A stretch of 64,000 nt of DNA from Budorcas taxicolor (GCF_023091745.1 NC_068910.1:94864170-94928169), one strand, 5' to 3'. Counted from the first letter of the stretch, positions 1 to 10,662 are shown. Made by a program: numbers and translations. Notes: generated from the sequence alone by a model not told the origin.

Positions 1-16
1 AGAGAAGACAGTTGTA

Positions 17-435
17 CTAGTTTCGTAGGCCTGCCATAACAAAGAACTACAAACTATATGGATTAATCAACAGAAATTTATTATCTCACTCCTTTAGAGA
101 ATAGAATTTTTTCTTCCAAGGATTATGAGGGAGAAACTTTACCATGCCTGTCTCCTAGTTTCTGGTGGTTTGCTGACAATGTTTGGCCTTATTTGGCTTG
201 TGACAACTTAATTCCCGTCTCCCCATGACCTTTTCTCTGTCTCTCAGTGTCTATGTCCAAATTTACCCTCTGTGGATGGACACAGACATATTGGATTAGT
301 GTTCATCCTAATGAATTCATCTTAACTTGATCTCCTGCAAAGCTTCTATTTCAAAATAAGGCCACAGTCATGGGTACTGGGCATTAGGACTCCAAGATAT
401 TTTAGAGAGTCATTGTTCAGTCTCAAATACTACTC
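17..435 (-). mobile_element. MLT1-type MaLR LTR (old ERVL-MaLR solo LTR)
   Basis: The plus strand opens with the reverse complement of the typical MLT1 end (gcctgccataacaaagaact, then caacagaaatttattatctc) and runs through ttctggtggtttgctgacaa, atgtccaaattt, tattggattagt, cttaactt and aataaggccacag, in the order expected of an MLT1 LTR read backwards. No internal MaLR sequence follows, so it is a solo LTR or fragment. The divergence fits an insertion older than ruminants. The family is recognised from memory; the subfamily is not assigned and the right edge is approximate. Confidence 0.75.
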
Positions 436-915
436 TTGAATGACTGTCTGATGTTTGACATGGAACTTGCAGAAGTAGTAACGGCAATGGCTCCTGAATG
501 TTGTGGAAATTAGATAGGTGACCTGGTTGAAATCAAATGGGGGTGATCTCTTTCAGCCCACATGTGTGGCTCAAGTCCAAGGATTAGCAATGAGTCGTTG
601 GAGAACGTGAGTTCTAAAGTAATCTTACTTCTGACATGAGTGATAGTTCACCAAAATCATAGCATTAGCACCATTCTGGCAGCTTAATATTACACGATCC
701 TATGAGACACTCCTATTTCTCCCATTATTTTGGTGGTATGGAAGTACTTTTAGATTTTTAATTTTCTGTTTTTGTTTCTTATTACCTTAGAAATCACTAT
801 AGTGATAGACACTAGCTTATACAGAAGAAAAGAACAATATGACCAGTATCCTTTCATTAGGTAGTTAAAAATTAAAAAGTGCTTCCAGATAAACATACTG
901 TTTATGATATAATGT
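436..915. other. Unannotated DNA, no gene seen
   Basis: About 480 bp of moderately AT-rich sequence between the MLT1-type LTR and the first Bov-tA. No open frame of note and no repeat I can name. Confidence 0.4.
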
Positions 916-927
916 ATAGCCAAGTGA

Positions 928-1148
928 AGGGTTTCCCAGGTGGAGTTAGTGGTAAAAACCTATCTGCCAGTTCAGGAGATGTGAGAGACATGGGTTCAAT
1001 CCCTGGGTTGGGAAGATCCTCTGAAGAAGGGCATGGCAACACACTCCAGTGATCTTGCCTGGTGAGTCCCATGGAAAGAGGAGCCTGATGAACTATGGTC
1101 CATAGGGTCGCAAAGAGTTGGACACAACTGAAGCGACTTAGTATACAC
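928..1148 (+). mobile_element. Bov-tA SINE, complete, with TSD
   Basis: It begins with the tRNA-Glu-related head (gggtttcccaggtggagtta) and has a B-box-like ggttcaatcc at 993-1002, the internal RNA polymerase III promoter element. The Bov-A body follows (cactccagtgatcttgcctg, then gcaaagagttggacacaact). It is flanked by a perfect 12-bp target-site duplication, atagccaagtga, at 916-927 and 1149-1160, which fixes both ends and shows LINE-machinery insertion. BovB is the usual mobilising partner (established knowledge). Confidence 0.93.
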
Positions 1149-1160
1149 ATAGCCAAGTGA

Positions 1161-2082
1161 TACATAAGTATGAAATGATTCTCAGTTTTACTTTGTATTA
1201 AAATCTATGATATCAAGCAGAATTTTCTCTTAGATATTGAATCAAGTAATTAAAAGAATAGAAAAGAAAAGTATTCTATTTACATTGAAATTAATAAATA
1301 AATTTGCTATTTTTCTTCTTTTAGGGTTCATGATGATTCTCTGAAAAAAGAACTCTAGGAGCATATAACTTGACACTTTAGTCTCTCATTCAAGGATACA
1401 TTGACAAAGAAAAGTAGCTAGGTAAAAATCATTAATGTCAATATTAAAAATTCTCATTGAATAAAACAAATGGAGAAGTATTTTATAATCTCTGACTTGA
1501 AGTACAGATTAAAAAATATATTTTAAAGTTACTCTCAAAAGATTTTTTTTCATTTAAAAGGAGATAGCTGATATAACATTCTAATCTCAAAGTATGTGAA
1601 ATTTCAAATTCTAAGGAGAATATATGTATAGCAATGTAATTATCTAAGTAGTTTTGAGGGAGAAAAAAGTTTTATTTTAATGAAGATTTATTATTTCACT
1701 AAATTAATATTAGTTTGACTAAATTCAGTTTTTAATTCAGTGATAATTCAGCATATGAGATACAGGCTTTATCATAGTCTAAAGGAAAATGATTGAGTAA
1801 AAACATTTACAACAATATTTTTGTTATCTTATGACTTCATGAGATATTTATATCATGGGACCAGAGTCTGTTTCTCAGTATTTTATAATCTGGATATTAA
1901 TTTTTATCAGTCTATCTAGGGATGTTCATGTGCTAGTATATTCATCCAAATAACAATAGACTAATTTGAAAGTCAGAAAGCAATTTTAAAACTGTGCATG
2001 GAGACATCCAAATGTTTAATCATGATCTCCATTTACATGCTAACTCAATATTTTAATAGCTTCCTGCATGCTAAAGAATTAA
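1161..2082. other. AT-rich intergenic DNA
   Basis: About 920 bp of AT-rich sequence with many short homopolymers and stop codons in all frames. No gene or repeat recognised. Confidence 0.4.
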
Positions 2083-2172
2083 GTTTATATTGGTTTTGCC
2101 ACACATCAACATGAATCCACTGCGGGTGTACAGATGTTCCCAATCCCGAACCCACCTCCCACCTCCCCGCCC
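2083..2172 (-). mobile_element. Short L1 3' UTR fragment (ruminant L1-like)
   Basis: The segment ttggttttgccacacatcaa, followed by catgaatccactgcgggtgtacag and cccaatcccgaacccacctc, resembles the reversed 3' untranslated end of ruminant L1. An A/T-rich stretch (2173-2220, aataataataaataaa then a purine-rich A run) follows and may be debris of a tail. Only about 90 bp is recognisable. Confidence 0.55.
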
Positions 2173-2329
2173 AATAATAATAATAAATAAAATTTTTTTA
2201 AAAAGAAAGAAAAAAAAAAGTATTAAGCTTAGTATATTTATCTTGACATGTAACACTCAGTGACCTTATTTTGAACGTATTTCTCCACTTATTTGTAACT
2301 ACTCTCTCCATACCTGTTATATTCCAGAA

Positions 2330-2690
2330 ATTTTTCCAGTTTCTCCTTTTCCTTTTATGAATTAGCTACATTATATCCTCCACTTGGCAAGCCATTTCTC
2401 TTTGCAAGAGCTATTTGACTCTTTTCAGATTCGGCTCATATTATTCCTTTCATGAAAATTTCTCCTTTCCTACCCTCAGTTTCTAAATACCAAATGAAGA
2501 ATTATTATTTCTTTTCTTTATCCTTTCATTTAATATTGTAGCTATGTTTTCATGGATTTATTTCCCCTATGATTATACACTCTGAAGGTAGTAAATAAGA
2601 CATTGACAGATCAATTATTGCATTCTCCATAGATTTATGCAAGGTGTCTTCTACTTAGCATTTTTTCAATAAAATAATAATTTTATTAAA
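2330..2690 (+). mobile_element. L2-like ancient LINE fragment (tentative)
   Basis: The order of a pyrimidine-rich part, cttttcagattcggctcata, cctttcatgaaaatttctcc, tttatttcccctatgattat and acactctgaaggtagtaaat resembles the 3' end of L2. Divergence is very high, so this is an impression needing a profile search. It contains no coding capacity. Confidence 0.35.
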
Positions 2691-4111
2691 TATGATGAGA
2701 TTTTAAAAAATAAGTAAACAAAATATTTATACTGGTTTATCAGTTTATTTATTAAATGATCTGACTGGAGGAAATTTGAGATTTTTTAATTAGTAGCATT
2801 AATAAAATCTGATAGTTTAATTCAACACTTTACAAACAAAAATAAAACATACTTGCCAGGCAAATACAAACATTTATCTTCAGTGTTGTGGTTCCTATTC
2901 TCTAGGTAAGAGCCAACATATTGCTAAATGCTTGGCCCAAAAGTAGACTCTCAAGATATGCTGCCTGAATGGATGCCAGTGTCACATTCTGGCCCCTTGG
3001 CTCTCCATTTCTTTCCCAAAGACTTCAGTCCTGCCTTAGCCTTCTTCTGACATTACATAGAAGAAGTTACAATTAATTAGGTCACAGTTTATCTTATATT
3101 GGCTTTATTTGAGTCTCTTTAATGAGATTTGAGAAGCCCCCTTGTGTAATCATTCTCACATTTAGGAACCATCTGTTAGAATAGGTCACTTCTGCAGATG
3201 GCTAATCTCATTAATTTATGTTGAATCTTTCCAGCTTCAATATCAGAGTGGAATTTCCTACTAGTTTCCAATCTTCAGAAGAATACCTCATTTGGAGTCT
3301 TTAGCCATCTATGATCTGGAGAAAGAACTAAATGTACCTTAATTTTTATTCTTTTCACAGTAGAATGGTTCTTATCACATATAGTGAGAGTTAAATTGAC
3401 TCCTCATTTATACAGCCTGTTGTTTCTCCCCATGGAGAGCCAGCATGCCATTTAGGAAGGTAGTAATTTGAGCCTTAATTAGTTTCGACTCAAATGGTGA
3501 CTCATGACAACTGTGTTTCTTCAGAATGACATGATGAATCCTATTGAATTCTTACATCTTCATTTAATCTTAACAATGGTGATAGTAGAGTTTGAACTCT
3601 GTGTAAAAGTATGTCCAAATTGTAAAGAACAATATTTGGTCTGTAACTTCTCAGCTACCTTGTCTATCTACACTAGTTAAACAGCAATGATATTGAAAAC
3701 AGTCCTAAATTGTATATTTTGCCTTAATAGCACTGACTATTTATACCAATGAATAAAGTAAACTTGAACACTCAAAAATTTTAGAGAAAGGCAGAATAAC
3801 TCCAATATCAGAAAATGGCATTTAAAAATATATATTCTGATCATAAAAGCAAAAATTAATGTCATAAAAGTTAATACTTTTATTGAAGTGGAGATTACTG
3901 AATGTTAGAATTGAAGGGAAACTTTGTTGATCCGTTGCAGGTCAAGTCTGACTCTAAAGGAACTTTAGTGACCTTCTTAATCATTTCACCTTTCAATAAG
4001 GAAATAAATACCGAAATCTGTTGTGATTTACATATAATCAAACAGCAAATTATGGAAAACAAGGACAGAATCAGGTATCCAGGCTGTCAATACTGTGTGT
4101 TTAGAAACATT
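2691..4111. other. Unique AT-rich DNA
   Basis: About 1.4 kb with no recognised gene or young repeat. A short piece near 2925-2975 (taaatgcttgg, ctgcctgaatggatg) is weakly reminiscent of a MIR or L2 tail. A run of T (4111-4124) marks the edge of the L1 that follows. Confidence 0.4.
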
Positions 4112-4440
4112 TTTTTTTTTTTTTCTTTTAAGCAGGGTTAAGTTCACAGCAAATTTGAGTGGAAGGTACAGGGATTACCCATATACCTCCTGCCTCCATC
4201 TATGTATAGTGTCCCTTATCAATATCTCCCACCAGAGTGATACATTCCTTACAACTGATGAATCTACATTGACAAATCATAGTCATCTAAAGTCCATAGT
4301 TCACAATGGGTTCACTCCTAGTGTTGTACACTCTGTGTGAGGTGGAACAAATATATAGTGACATGTATCTACCATTACATAGTTTCACTGAATGGGTCTA
4401 CTTCACTACACTGAGTAATTACACTGCTCTAAAATCCTCT
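4112..4440 (-). mobile_element. Old L1 (L1M-type) 3' UTR, piece 1 of a split element
   Basis: The reversed L1M 3' UTR is recognisable: a T run, ttttaagcagggttaagttc, ctcccaccagagtgatacat, aaagtccatagttcacaatg and gttgtacactctgtg. It stops inside the UTR at ctaaaatcctct, where a BovB begins, and the same UTR resumes after the BovB near 5741 (catccatccctcttctctaa). This is the 3' end of one old L1 that extends, with interruptions, to about 8273. Confidence 0.75.
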
Positions 4441-5740
4441 ATCAGTTCAATTCAGTCCAGTCGCTCAGTCGTGTCCCACTCTTTGAGACCCCATGAATCG
4501 CAGCACGGCAGGCCTCCCTGTCCATCACCAACTCCCGGAGTTCACTCAGACTCACATCCATCGAGTCAGTGATGCCATCCAGCCATCTCATCCTCTGCCA
4601 TCCCTTTCTGCTCCTGCCCCCAATCCCTCCCAACATCAGAGTCTTTTCCAATGAGTCAACTCTTCGCATGAGGTGGCCAAAGTACTGGAGTTTCAGCTTT
4701 CGCATCATTCCTTCCAAAGAAATCCCAGGGCTGATCTCCTTCAGAACGGACTGGTTGGATCTCCTTGCAGTCCAAGGGACTCTAAAGAGTCTTCTCCAAC
4801 ACCACATTTCAAAAGCATCAATTCTTCAGCGCTCAGCCTTCTTCACAGTCCAACTCTCACATCCATACATGACCACAGGAAAAACCATAGCCTTGACTAG
4901 ATGGACCTTAGTCAGCAAAGTAATGTCTCTGCTTTTGAGTATGCTATCTAGGTTGGTCATAAGTTTTCTTCCAAGGAGTAAGCGTCTTTTAATTTCATGG
5001 CTTCAATCACCATCTGCAGTGATTTTGGAGCCCAAAAAAATAAAGTCTGACAACGTTTCCACTGTTTCCCCATCTATTTCCCATGAAGTGATGGGACCAG
5101 ATGCCGTGATCTTCGTTTTCTGAATGTTGAGCTTTAAGCGAACTTTTTCACTCTCCTCTTTCACTTTCATCAAGAGGCTCTTTAGTTCTTCTTCACTTTC
5201 TGCCATAAGGGTGGTGTCATCTTCATAGCTGAGGTTATTGATATTTCTCCCGGCAATCTTGATTCCAGCTTGTGTTTCTTCCAGTCCAGCGTTTCTCATG
5301 ATGTACTCTGCATAGAAGTTAAATAAGCAGGGCGACAACATACAGCCTTGACATACTCCTTTTCTTATTTGGAACCAGTCTGTTGTTCCATGTCCAGTTT
5401 GAACTGTTGCTTCCTGACCTGCATACAGATTTCTAAAGAGGCAGGTTAGGTGGTCTGGTATTCCCATCTCTTTCAGAATGTTCCACAGTTTATTGTGATC
5501 CACACAGTCAAAGGCTTTGGCATAGTCGATAAAGCAGAAGTAGATGTTTTTCTGGAACTCTCTTGCTTTTTCCATGATCCAGCAGATGTTGGCAATTTGA
5601 TCTCTGGTTCCTCTGCCTTTTCTAAAACTGGCTTGAACATCAGGAAGTTCATGGTTCATGTATTGCTGAAGCCTGGCTTGGAGAATTTTGAGCATTAATT
5701 TAATAGCATGTGAGATGAGTGCAGTTGTGTTGTAGTTTGA
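4441..5740 (-). mobile_element. BovB (RTE LINE), 5'-truncated, inside old L1
   Basis: Read on the minus strand it ends with the BovB terminus (the reverse of cagttcaattcagtccagtcgctcag) and runs upstream through the reverse transcriptase to about the point gagcattctt, where it is truncated. It lies within the 3' UTR of the old L1, so it is younger than that L1. I could not define a clean target-site duplication. About 1.3 kb of the element's 3' part remains. Confidence 0.93.
5003..5695 (-). pseudogene. BovB reverse transcriptase fragment, 230 codons open, catalytic box changed
   Basis: This is the palm/thumb part of the BovB ORF, an RTE-clade reverse transcriptase that copies BovB RNA at a nicked target and also mobilises Bov SINEs. 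Conserved blocks are visible: FIDYAKAFDCVDH (motif A region), VCQGCMLSPCLFN (motif B) and the motif C region. Motif C reads YEDD instead of the YADD seen in the other copies (for example at 33805-33825); the changed codon is 5222-5224 on the minus strand. The frame is open only because the copy is fairly young. It has no start codon of its own, lacks the endonuclease domain and stays frame-broken downstream, so it is not a functional gene. Confidence 0.9.
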
Positions 5741-5792
5741 GCATTCTTAGTCCATCTAATCATCCATCCCTCTTCTCTAACCCCTGGAAACC

Positions 5793-5845
<53 letters not shown>

Positions 5846-6177
5846 CCAACTTTGTTTTCTTTTAATATTATGTCAATCATTCTGGGTCTTCTGCCTCTCC
5901 ATGTAATCTTTAGAATCAATTCAATGTTGTCCACAGAGAAATTCTGAGATTTCGATTGATTGCAATTGCATTGAGTCTAGATTAAGTTGGGAAGAACTGA
6001 CATCTTGACAATATTGAGTCTTTGCTTTCAAGACCATTAGTATATCTCTCAAATGATTTAGCTATTCTTTACTTTCTTTCATCAGAGTCCTATAAATTTC
6101 CTCATATAGATTTTATATGTATTTTGTCAATAAATAATTATATATCTAGGTATTTCATTTGGGGGGTTGAAAATGTA
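5741..6177 (-). mobile_element. Old L1 piece 2: rest of 3' UTR and end of ORF2
   Basis: The L1 3' UTR resumes (aacccctggaaaccactg), is broken by a TG microsatellite at 5795-5842, then jumps to ORF2-like text read backwards (tatccaactttgttttcttt, cattgagtctagattaagtt, gaagaactgacatcttgaca). The jump implies a deletion of part of the L1 3' end. It ends at about 6177, where a younger L1 is inserted. Confidence 0.75.
5795..5842. repeat. (TG)24 microsatellite
   Basis: Uninterrupted alternating TG for 48 bp, located inside the old L1. It is likely to be length-polymorphic between individuals. Alternating purine-pyrimidine DNA of this kind can adopt Z-form, but nothing here shows that it does. Confidence 0.97.
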
Positions 6178-6796
6178 GATTATATTATAAAAAATATCAG
6201 AATATAGTTAATTTACAATGTTTTGTTAATTTTAGGTGTATAGCAAAGTGGATCAGTTTTATACATACATATATCCCTCATTTTTGCATTCTTTCCCCAT
6301 ATAGGCCATTTTAGAGTATTGAGTTCCCTGTGCTATACAGTAAGTCCTTATTGGTTATCTATTTTATGTAGAGGAGTAGGTATATGTCACCCCAACCTTC
6401 CAATTTATCCCCCCTCCACTCATCTTCTGTTAGCCATAAGTTCGTTAACTACATTTATAACCTTTTTTTCTGCTTTGTAGATAAGTTCATTTGTATGTTT
6501 TTTAAGATTCTACCTGTAAGCTATATCATATATAATTTATATTCCTCTGCCTGATATACTTCACTCAGTATGATAATCTCAAGGTCTATCCATATTGCTG
6601 CTAACGGCATTATTTCATTCTTTTTTATGTCTTAGTAATATCCTATTGCACATATCCAGGCAAAAATCATAATTTGAAAAGATACATATACCTCCATGTT
6701 TATAGCAGCACTATTCACAATAGTCAGGACAAGGAGGCAAATTAAATGTTCATCAACAGAGGAATGGATAAGGAAGATGTGATACATACACACAAT
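6178..6796 (-). mobile_element. 5'-inverted (twin-primed) L1 insertion
   Basis: From about 6190 to 6650 the sequence is an L1 3' UTR and ORF2 end read on the minus strand (agtatgataatctcaaggtc, ttatgtcttagtaatatcct). From about 6655 to 6796 the text flips to L1 ORF2 read on the plus strand (atgtttatagcagcactatt, aaatgttcatcaacagagga, aatggataaggaagatgtga). The two halves meet at nearly the same consensus position, near caatggaatattactcagcc. That arrangement is the signature of twin priming. The element sits inside the older L1, which resumes at about 6797. Confidence 0.75.
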
Positions 6797-7384
6797 GGCA
6801 TTTTGTTTTTAATTCCAAATTCTACTTATTCATTGCCAAAATAGAGGAAAGTGATTGACTTTTGTATGCTAACCTTGTATCCTGTAACCTTGCTATAATT
6901 ACTTTAGTTCCAGGAGTTTTATTTTTGTTTTTGTCAAGACTTTGGGATTTTCTGAATGAAATGATATGCCATCCATGAAAAAGTTTTAATTATTTCATCT
7001 CAATATATATTCCTAGTAAGTCCTTCCCTTGTTTTACTTCATTAGCTAAGACTTCCAGCACAAAGTTGAAAAACATTGGTGAGAGAGGACAACGTTGCGT
7101 AGATCCTGATCTTAGTGGAAAACTATAAGTCTTTCACTATTATATATATATTAGCTGTAGATGTTGTTGCAGTTATACTCTTTACTAAATTGAGAAAATT
7201 CCCTTTTACTTCTAGTTTACTGAGCTCTTTTATCATGGATGGATGTTGGATCTTGACAAATAATTTTTTGTATCAATTTATATGATTATGTGACTCTTCT
7301 TTTTTAGTATGTTGATATGTGGAGTTACATTAGGTAACTTTCAAATGTTACATCAGAGTTGTATACCTGGGATAAATCCTGTGT
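6797..7384 (-). mobile_element. Old L1 piece 3: ORF2 (RT region), decayed
   Basis: ORF2 text on the minus strand continues, seen as the plus-strand phrases gtgattgacttttgtatgct, cttgtatcctgtaaccttgc, cttccagcacaaagttgaaa, ttttatcatggatggatgtt and catacctgggataaatcc. Stops and indels are frequent. A Bov-tA interrupts it at about 7385. Confidence 0.75.
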
Positions 7385-7601
7385 GTGCTAAGTCATTTCA
7401 GTCATGTCCAACTCTTTGCGACCCCATGGACCATAGCCCGCCAGGCTCCTCTGTCCATGGGGTTCTCCAGGCAAGAATACTGGAGAAGGTTGTCATTTCC
7501 TCTTTCAGGGGATCATCCCAACCCAGGGATCAGACCTGTGTCTCTTATGTCTCCTGCATTGGCAGGCAGGTTCTTTACCACTGACACCACCTGGAAGCCC
7601 C
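7385..7601 (-). mobile_element. Bov-tA SINE inside old L1
   Basis: Reverse-complement Bov-tA: it begins gtgctaagtcatttcagtc, runs through accccatggaccatagcccg and gttctccaggcaagaatact, and ends in the reversed tRNA head (cttgcattggcaggcaggtt-like, then ttctttaccactgacaccac and ggaagcccc). The flanking L1 text, gggataaatcc before and ttggatttaatttgctaaac after, shows that it interrupts the old L1. The target duplication is not clear. Confidence 0.9.
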
Positions 7602-7681
7602 TTGGATTTAATTTGCTAAACTTTTTTAAAGAACTTTTACATCTATGTTCATGTGAGACATTGGTCTGTTGTTTTCTTGTT
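7602..7681 (-). mobile_element. Old L1 piece 4
   Basis: A short continuation of the same L1 ORF2 (acatctatgttcatgtgaga, cattggtctgttgttttctt) between the Bov-tA and a BovB 3' scrap. Confidence 0.65.
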
Positions 7682-7890
7682 GCTGTTGTTCAGTTGCTCA
7701 GTCGTTTTTGACTGTCTGCAGCCCCATGGACTGCAGCGTGCCAGGCTTCCCTGTCCTCCACTATCTCCTGGAGTTTGCTCAAGTTCATGTTCTTTGAGTC
7801 AGTAATGCTATTCTGACCATCTTATCCTCTGCTGCCCTCTTTGCCTTTTGCCTTCAATCTTTCCCAGCATCAGAATCTTTTCCAATAACT
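7682..7890 (-). mobile_element. BovB 3'-end fragment (about 210 bp)
   Basis: The reversed BovB terminus (gttgttcagttgctcagtcg, gccaggcttccctgtcctcc, gtttgctcaagttcatgttc, cagcatcagaatcttttcca). It is severely 5'-truncated and interrupts the old L1, whose next words (ttagacatctct-like, then aaatctggactcatagcatg) follow. This is the size class from which Bov-A type SINE units derive (established knowledge). Confidence 0.85.
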
Positions 7891-8273
7891 TTTCTTATAA
7901 TGTATTAAGACATCTCTTGTCTGGTTTTTATGTTAGGATAAATCTGGACTCATAGCATGAGAGAAGTAGTCCCTCTGCTTCTATCCTCTAAAACAGATTG
8001 TAGAGAATATGTACAACTTTTTCCTTAAACATTTGGTACAATTCACCAGTGAACTTATCTGTTCCTGGAACTTTCTATTCATATTGCATATTAACTTTTT
8101 GTTCATTTTGGAAGATTGTCTCTTCCCATAAGTTGGTCCATTTCATCTAGGTTATTAAGTTTGCATGCATGAAGACATTCACAGTATTCCTCTGTTATTC
8201 TTTTAATGTCCATGGGAGCTATCATGATGTTGCTTATTTCATTTCTGATATTAGTAATTTGTATACTCTCTCT
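7891..8273 (-). mobile_element. Old L1 piece 5, upstream end of the recognisable element
   Basis: ORF2 text ends the recognisable L1: gtccctctgcttctatcctc, caattcaccagtgaactta, ttggtccatttcatctaggt, ttttaatgtccatgggagct and atttctgatattagtaattt. Nothing L1-like is recognised beyond the Bov-A that follows, so the old element is truncated or degraded there. Confidence 0.7.
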
Positions 8274-8395
8274 TCCCAGAGAAGGAAATGGCAACCCACT
8301 CCAGTATTCTTGCTGGAGAATCCCATGGACACAGGAGTCTGGCAGATACAGTCCATAGGTCACAAAGAGTCTGACATGACTGCACACACATGAAC
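8274..8395 (+). mobile_element. Bov-A monomer SINE with TSD
   Basis: One Bov-A unit (agagaaggaaatggcaaccc, actccagtattcttgctgga, gtctgacatgactg) with no tRNA head. An 11-bp duplication with one mismatch, atactctctct at 8263-8273 and atactctttct at 8396-8406, bounds it. Confidence 0.85.
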
Positions 8396-8406
8396 ATACT
8401 CTTTCT

Positions 8407-9336
8407 GTGTATATGTTTCTTCCCATTATTATATTATTTTCATTATAAATTCATTGCCATGATTTATTATAGATATCAGTACTGTAATGATTTTCTTAAA
8501 TTAGGTTCAACTAAAATTTGACAACACAGTATTGATTATCTTTGTTTTCTTAATTTTTGTATGGCTCAGAGACTGGACTTCCTCAAATACTTAGAGTAGT
8601 CCTGGAAAAATTATATCTTACAATATAAATTGCATTACAAAAATATGACATGATAAAAAAATCAATTTTTTAAAAATCAAGTAGAATCTTTCCTGGACTT
8701 ATGTTACTGATCTTTGATAACTAATTTATCAGCAATACTGTTACATCTGGTAAATAACTTTTCTTGCCCAAGCGAAAATGGATAGAGAATGAGAAAGATA
8801 TTAGCAAAGAGTGAAGTTGGTATCTTTATCATTTTGTGTAGTCATATCAATGTACAAGAGACAGATAACTGGTTCTGATTTTGACATTGGCCTTATGTTA
8901 GACATTGCCAATCTGAAATCAAATGACACAGGCCAATGGTGAAATAATTTTCTGGCTGTTGAAAGTTGTCTTTAGAAAGGGCTATGTGTAATTTTACCCA
9001 AATTTTCTTGGCTAAAGAAAAATAAATCACAGAGGCAATTCTAATTTCAATGAAATGAGAAGCTAACCCCCTCCCCCTCCCCACAGTAAGAAGCATTCAA
9101 ATCACATATTCAAATCCAGTGAATGAGATGAGGATCAAACTATACCACAAATGTGGTCAGCAAATATTTGGTAGTAAAGATAAAAATTATTAAATCAAGA
9201 ATTTGTTCCCAGCAGTTTCTCAATTAATTAGGAAATGCATTGTTCCTATTCTAAAGGTGTGTCTTATTGGTGACCAACATTTGAAGCTAGTTCTTTGCCT
9301 TCTTTTTAAAACTCTGATTGAATCATTGAATAGGAT
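8407..9336. other. Unique AT-rich DNA
   Basis: About 930 bp without a recognised gene or repeat. The longest open frame (minus strand, about 8893-9096) has no recognisable domain. Confidence 0.4.
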
Positions 9337-9440
9337 GAAAAAAGGAAAGAAAGAAGGAGAGAGAGGAAAGAGGGAAGTGGAGGAGAAGAAAGAAGAAAGA
9401 AAGAAAATAAGGAAGATAAGAAAAGAGAAGAATGAACAAA
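9337..9440 (+). repeat. Purine-rich (GAAA/GGA) low-complexity tract
   Basis: About 100 bp, almost wholly A and G on the plus strand, with clusters of gaaagaa and ggagagaggaaag. Its open frames, lysine/glutamate-rich on plus and serine/phenylalanine-rich on minus, are composition artefacts. Confidence 0.9.
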
Positions 9441-9999
9441 TTTGCTTATGCATTGTAGGGTGACCACATGTTCTTGTTTCTCCAAGACCTGAGTATTTCT
9501 TTAGATGTGAAATCTTCAGTGCTAAACCTGGAAAAGTCTAGGAAGATCAGGATAGATGGCCTCTTCTTGTCCCTGGATGAAAACAGTACCTATACCTGCT
9601 AAGGGATTTCACTATCTAAATATCAATGGAAAGATAATCTGGAATAAGTGTAGTCAATGTCTCTGGTGGCAAAACTCCTGAAAATGTGGCTCCTAACAAT
9701 TTTTCCTAGATTTCTAAAACTGTCATGGGATGCCCTTTAGCATTCTAATGAAATATTGGGAAAGAAAATTTAATATTCTCTCATATATTTTAATTATCTA
9801 ATATATAGGTACTGCAAAACATTTGCATCAAGAACTTTTGTGCTGAGAGATAAGACAGGAGTCTAGATAATTAGAATTGCCTTTAGTTATACACAAACAT
9901 ACACAAGCATACACTACAACCATGAGTTCACAGAACATGATCCATATGGACTGATCCATAGAGTCAGGAGTGGTTGGAGGTCAAAGATGTTATGATTTT
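9441..9999. other. Unique DNA, possible ancient repeat at left edge
   Basis: The start (agggtgaccacatgttcttg) resembles the terminus of a known class of old mammalian DNA elements, but the match decays after about 80 bp. Nothing else is recognised. Confidence 0.3.
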
Positions 10000-10076
10000 A
10001 CATATATATATAAAATATATATATATAAATATTTATAAATATTTATATTTATATATATATTTATATTTATATAATA
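10000..10076. repeat. AT-rich (TA/TTTATA) microsatellite-like tract
   Basis: A run of tatata and tttatat units for about 77 bp. It is strongly self-complementary and so prone to slippage. Confidence 0.9.
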
Positions 10077-10449
10077 GACAGCTTCCTAAGTTGTCTGTAT
10101 GTTGTTTATAACATGATAGTGAATCCTGTGAATGTAGTAAGGTTGCTTATTTTTTTTGCCTGAGAGGTGCTTCTGGGGAGTTGGGCTGCACATTGTTTGG
10201 CTCATAAGAAAGTAGACTAAGTATCCTCTCCTACGGTGTCTCTACCAGCCAGCCTTCCTTGACTGTTCAGTTTACCTAGGATTAAATCTTTAGCAGCCCA
10301 AAGAGTCTCTCATAGCCTTGAGATAAACAAGCCTTGGAATAAGCAGTAATAGTGCTGAGCCCTAAACCCACAAGCCTCTTTTGTATCCTCAGTAATTAAC
10401 ATAATCTTATATATATCATCAGGCACAGAATATTAATAGGAAGCAGTCC
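10077..10449. other. Unique DNA
   Basis: About 370 bp with ordinary composition and no recognised gene or repeat. Confidence 0.4.
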
Positions 10450-10662
10450 TCATGTGGGGGTTTCTCCCCTAGGACATTTGGCGAAATCTGGAGACATTTT
10501 TGATTGTCACAACTGGGGGAGACGATTGCTAATAGTATCAAGTGAGTAGAGTTAAAAAAAAAATACCCACAAACTTACAGTGAGCAGACTAGCCTCCTAC
10601 AGTAAAGAATTATGTTTCCCAGATTTCAGATGTGCCAAGTTTGAGAAACCCTGCTCTAGGAT
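10450..10662 (+). mobile_element. MER20 (hAT-Charlie DNA transposon remnant)
   Basis: Contains ggacatttggcgaaatctgg, agacatttttgattgtcaca, actgggggagacgattgcta and the end aagtttgagaaaccctg, in the order of MER20. It is a non-autonomous eutherian DNA transposon with no coding capacity, old and immobile. An A run near 10553-10562 and other small indels interrupt it. Confidence 0.8.

Noticed and set aside
928..1010. Possible tRNA-Glu gene
   Set aside because: The tRNA-like part is the head of a Bov-tA SINE, diverged and bounded by a SINE target duplication; the same holds for 39043, 47493 and 62882.
4569..5123. 184-codon plus-strand open frame
   Set aside because: It is the antisense of the BovB reverse transcriptase and C-terminal region on the minus strand; the same antisense frame recurs at other BovB copies.
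5795..5842. TG24 as a regulatory Z-DNA element
   Set aside because: No gene or promoter nearby and no evidence beyond base pattern; kept only as a microsatellite.
9203..9463. Lys/Glu-rich frame and its Ser/Phe-rich opposite
   Set aside because: Both come from a purine tract; composition alone explains them.
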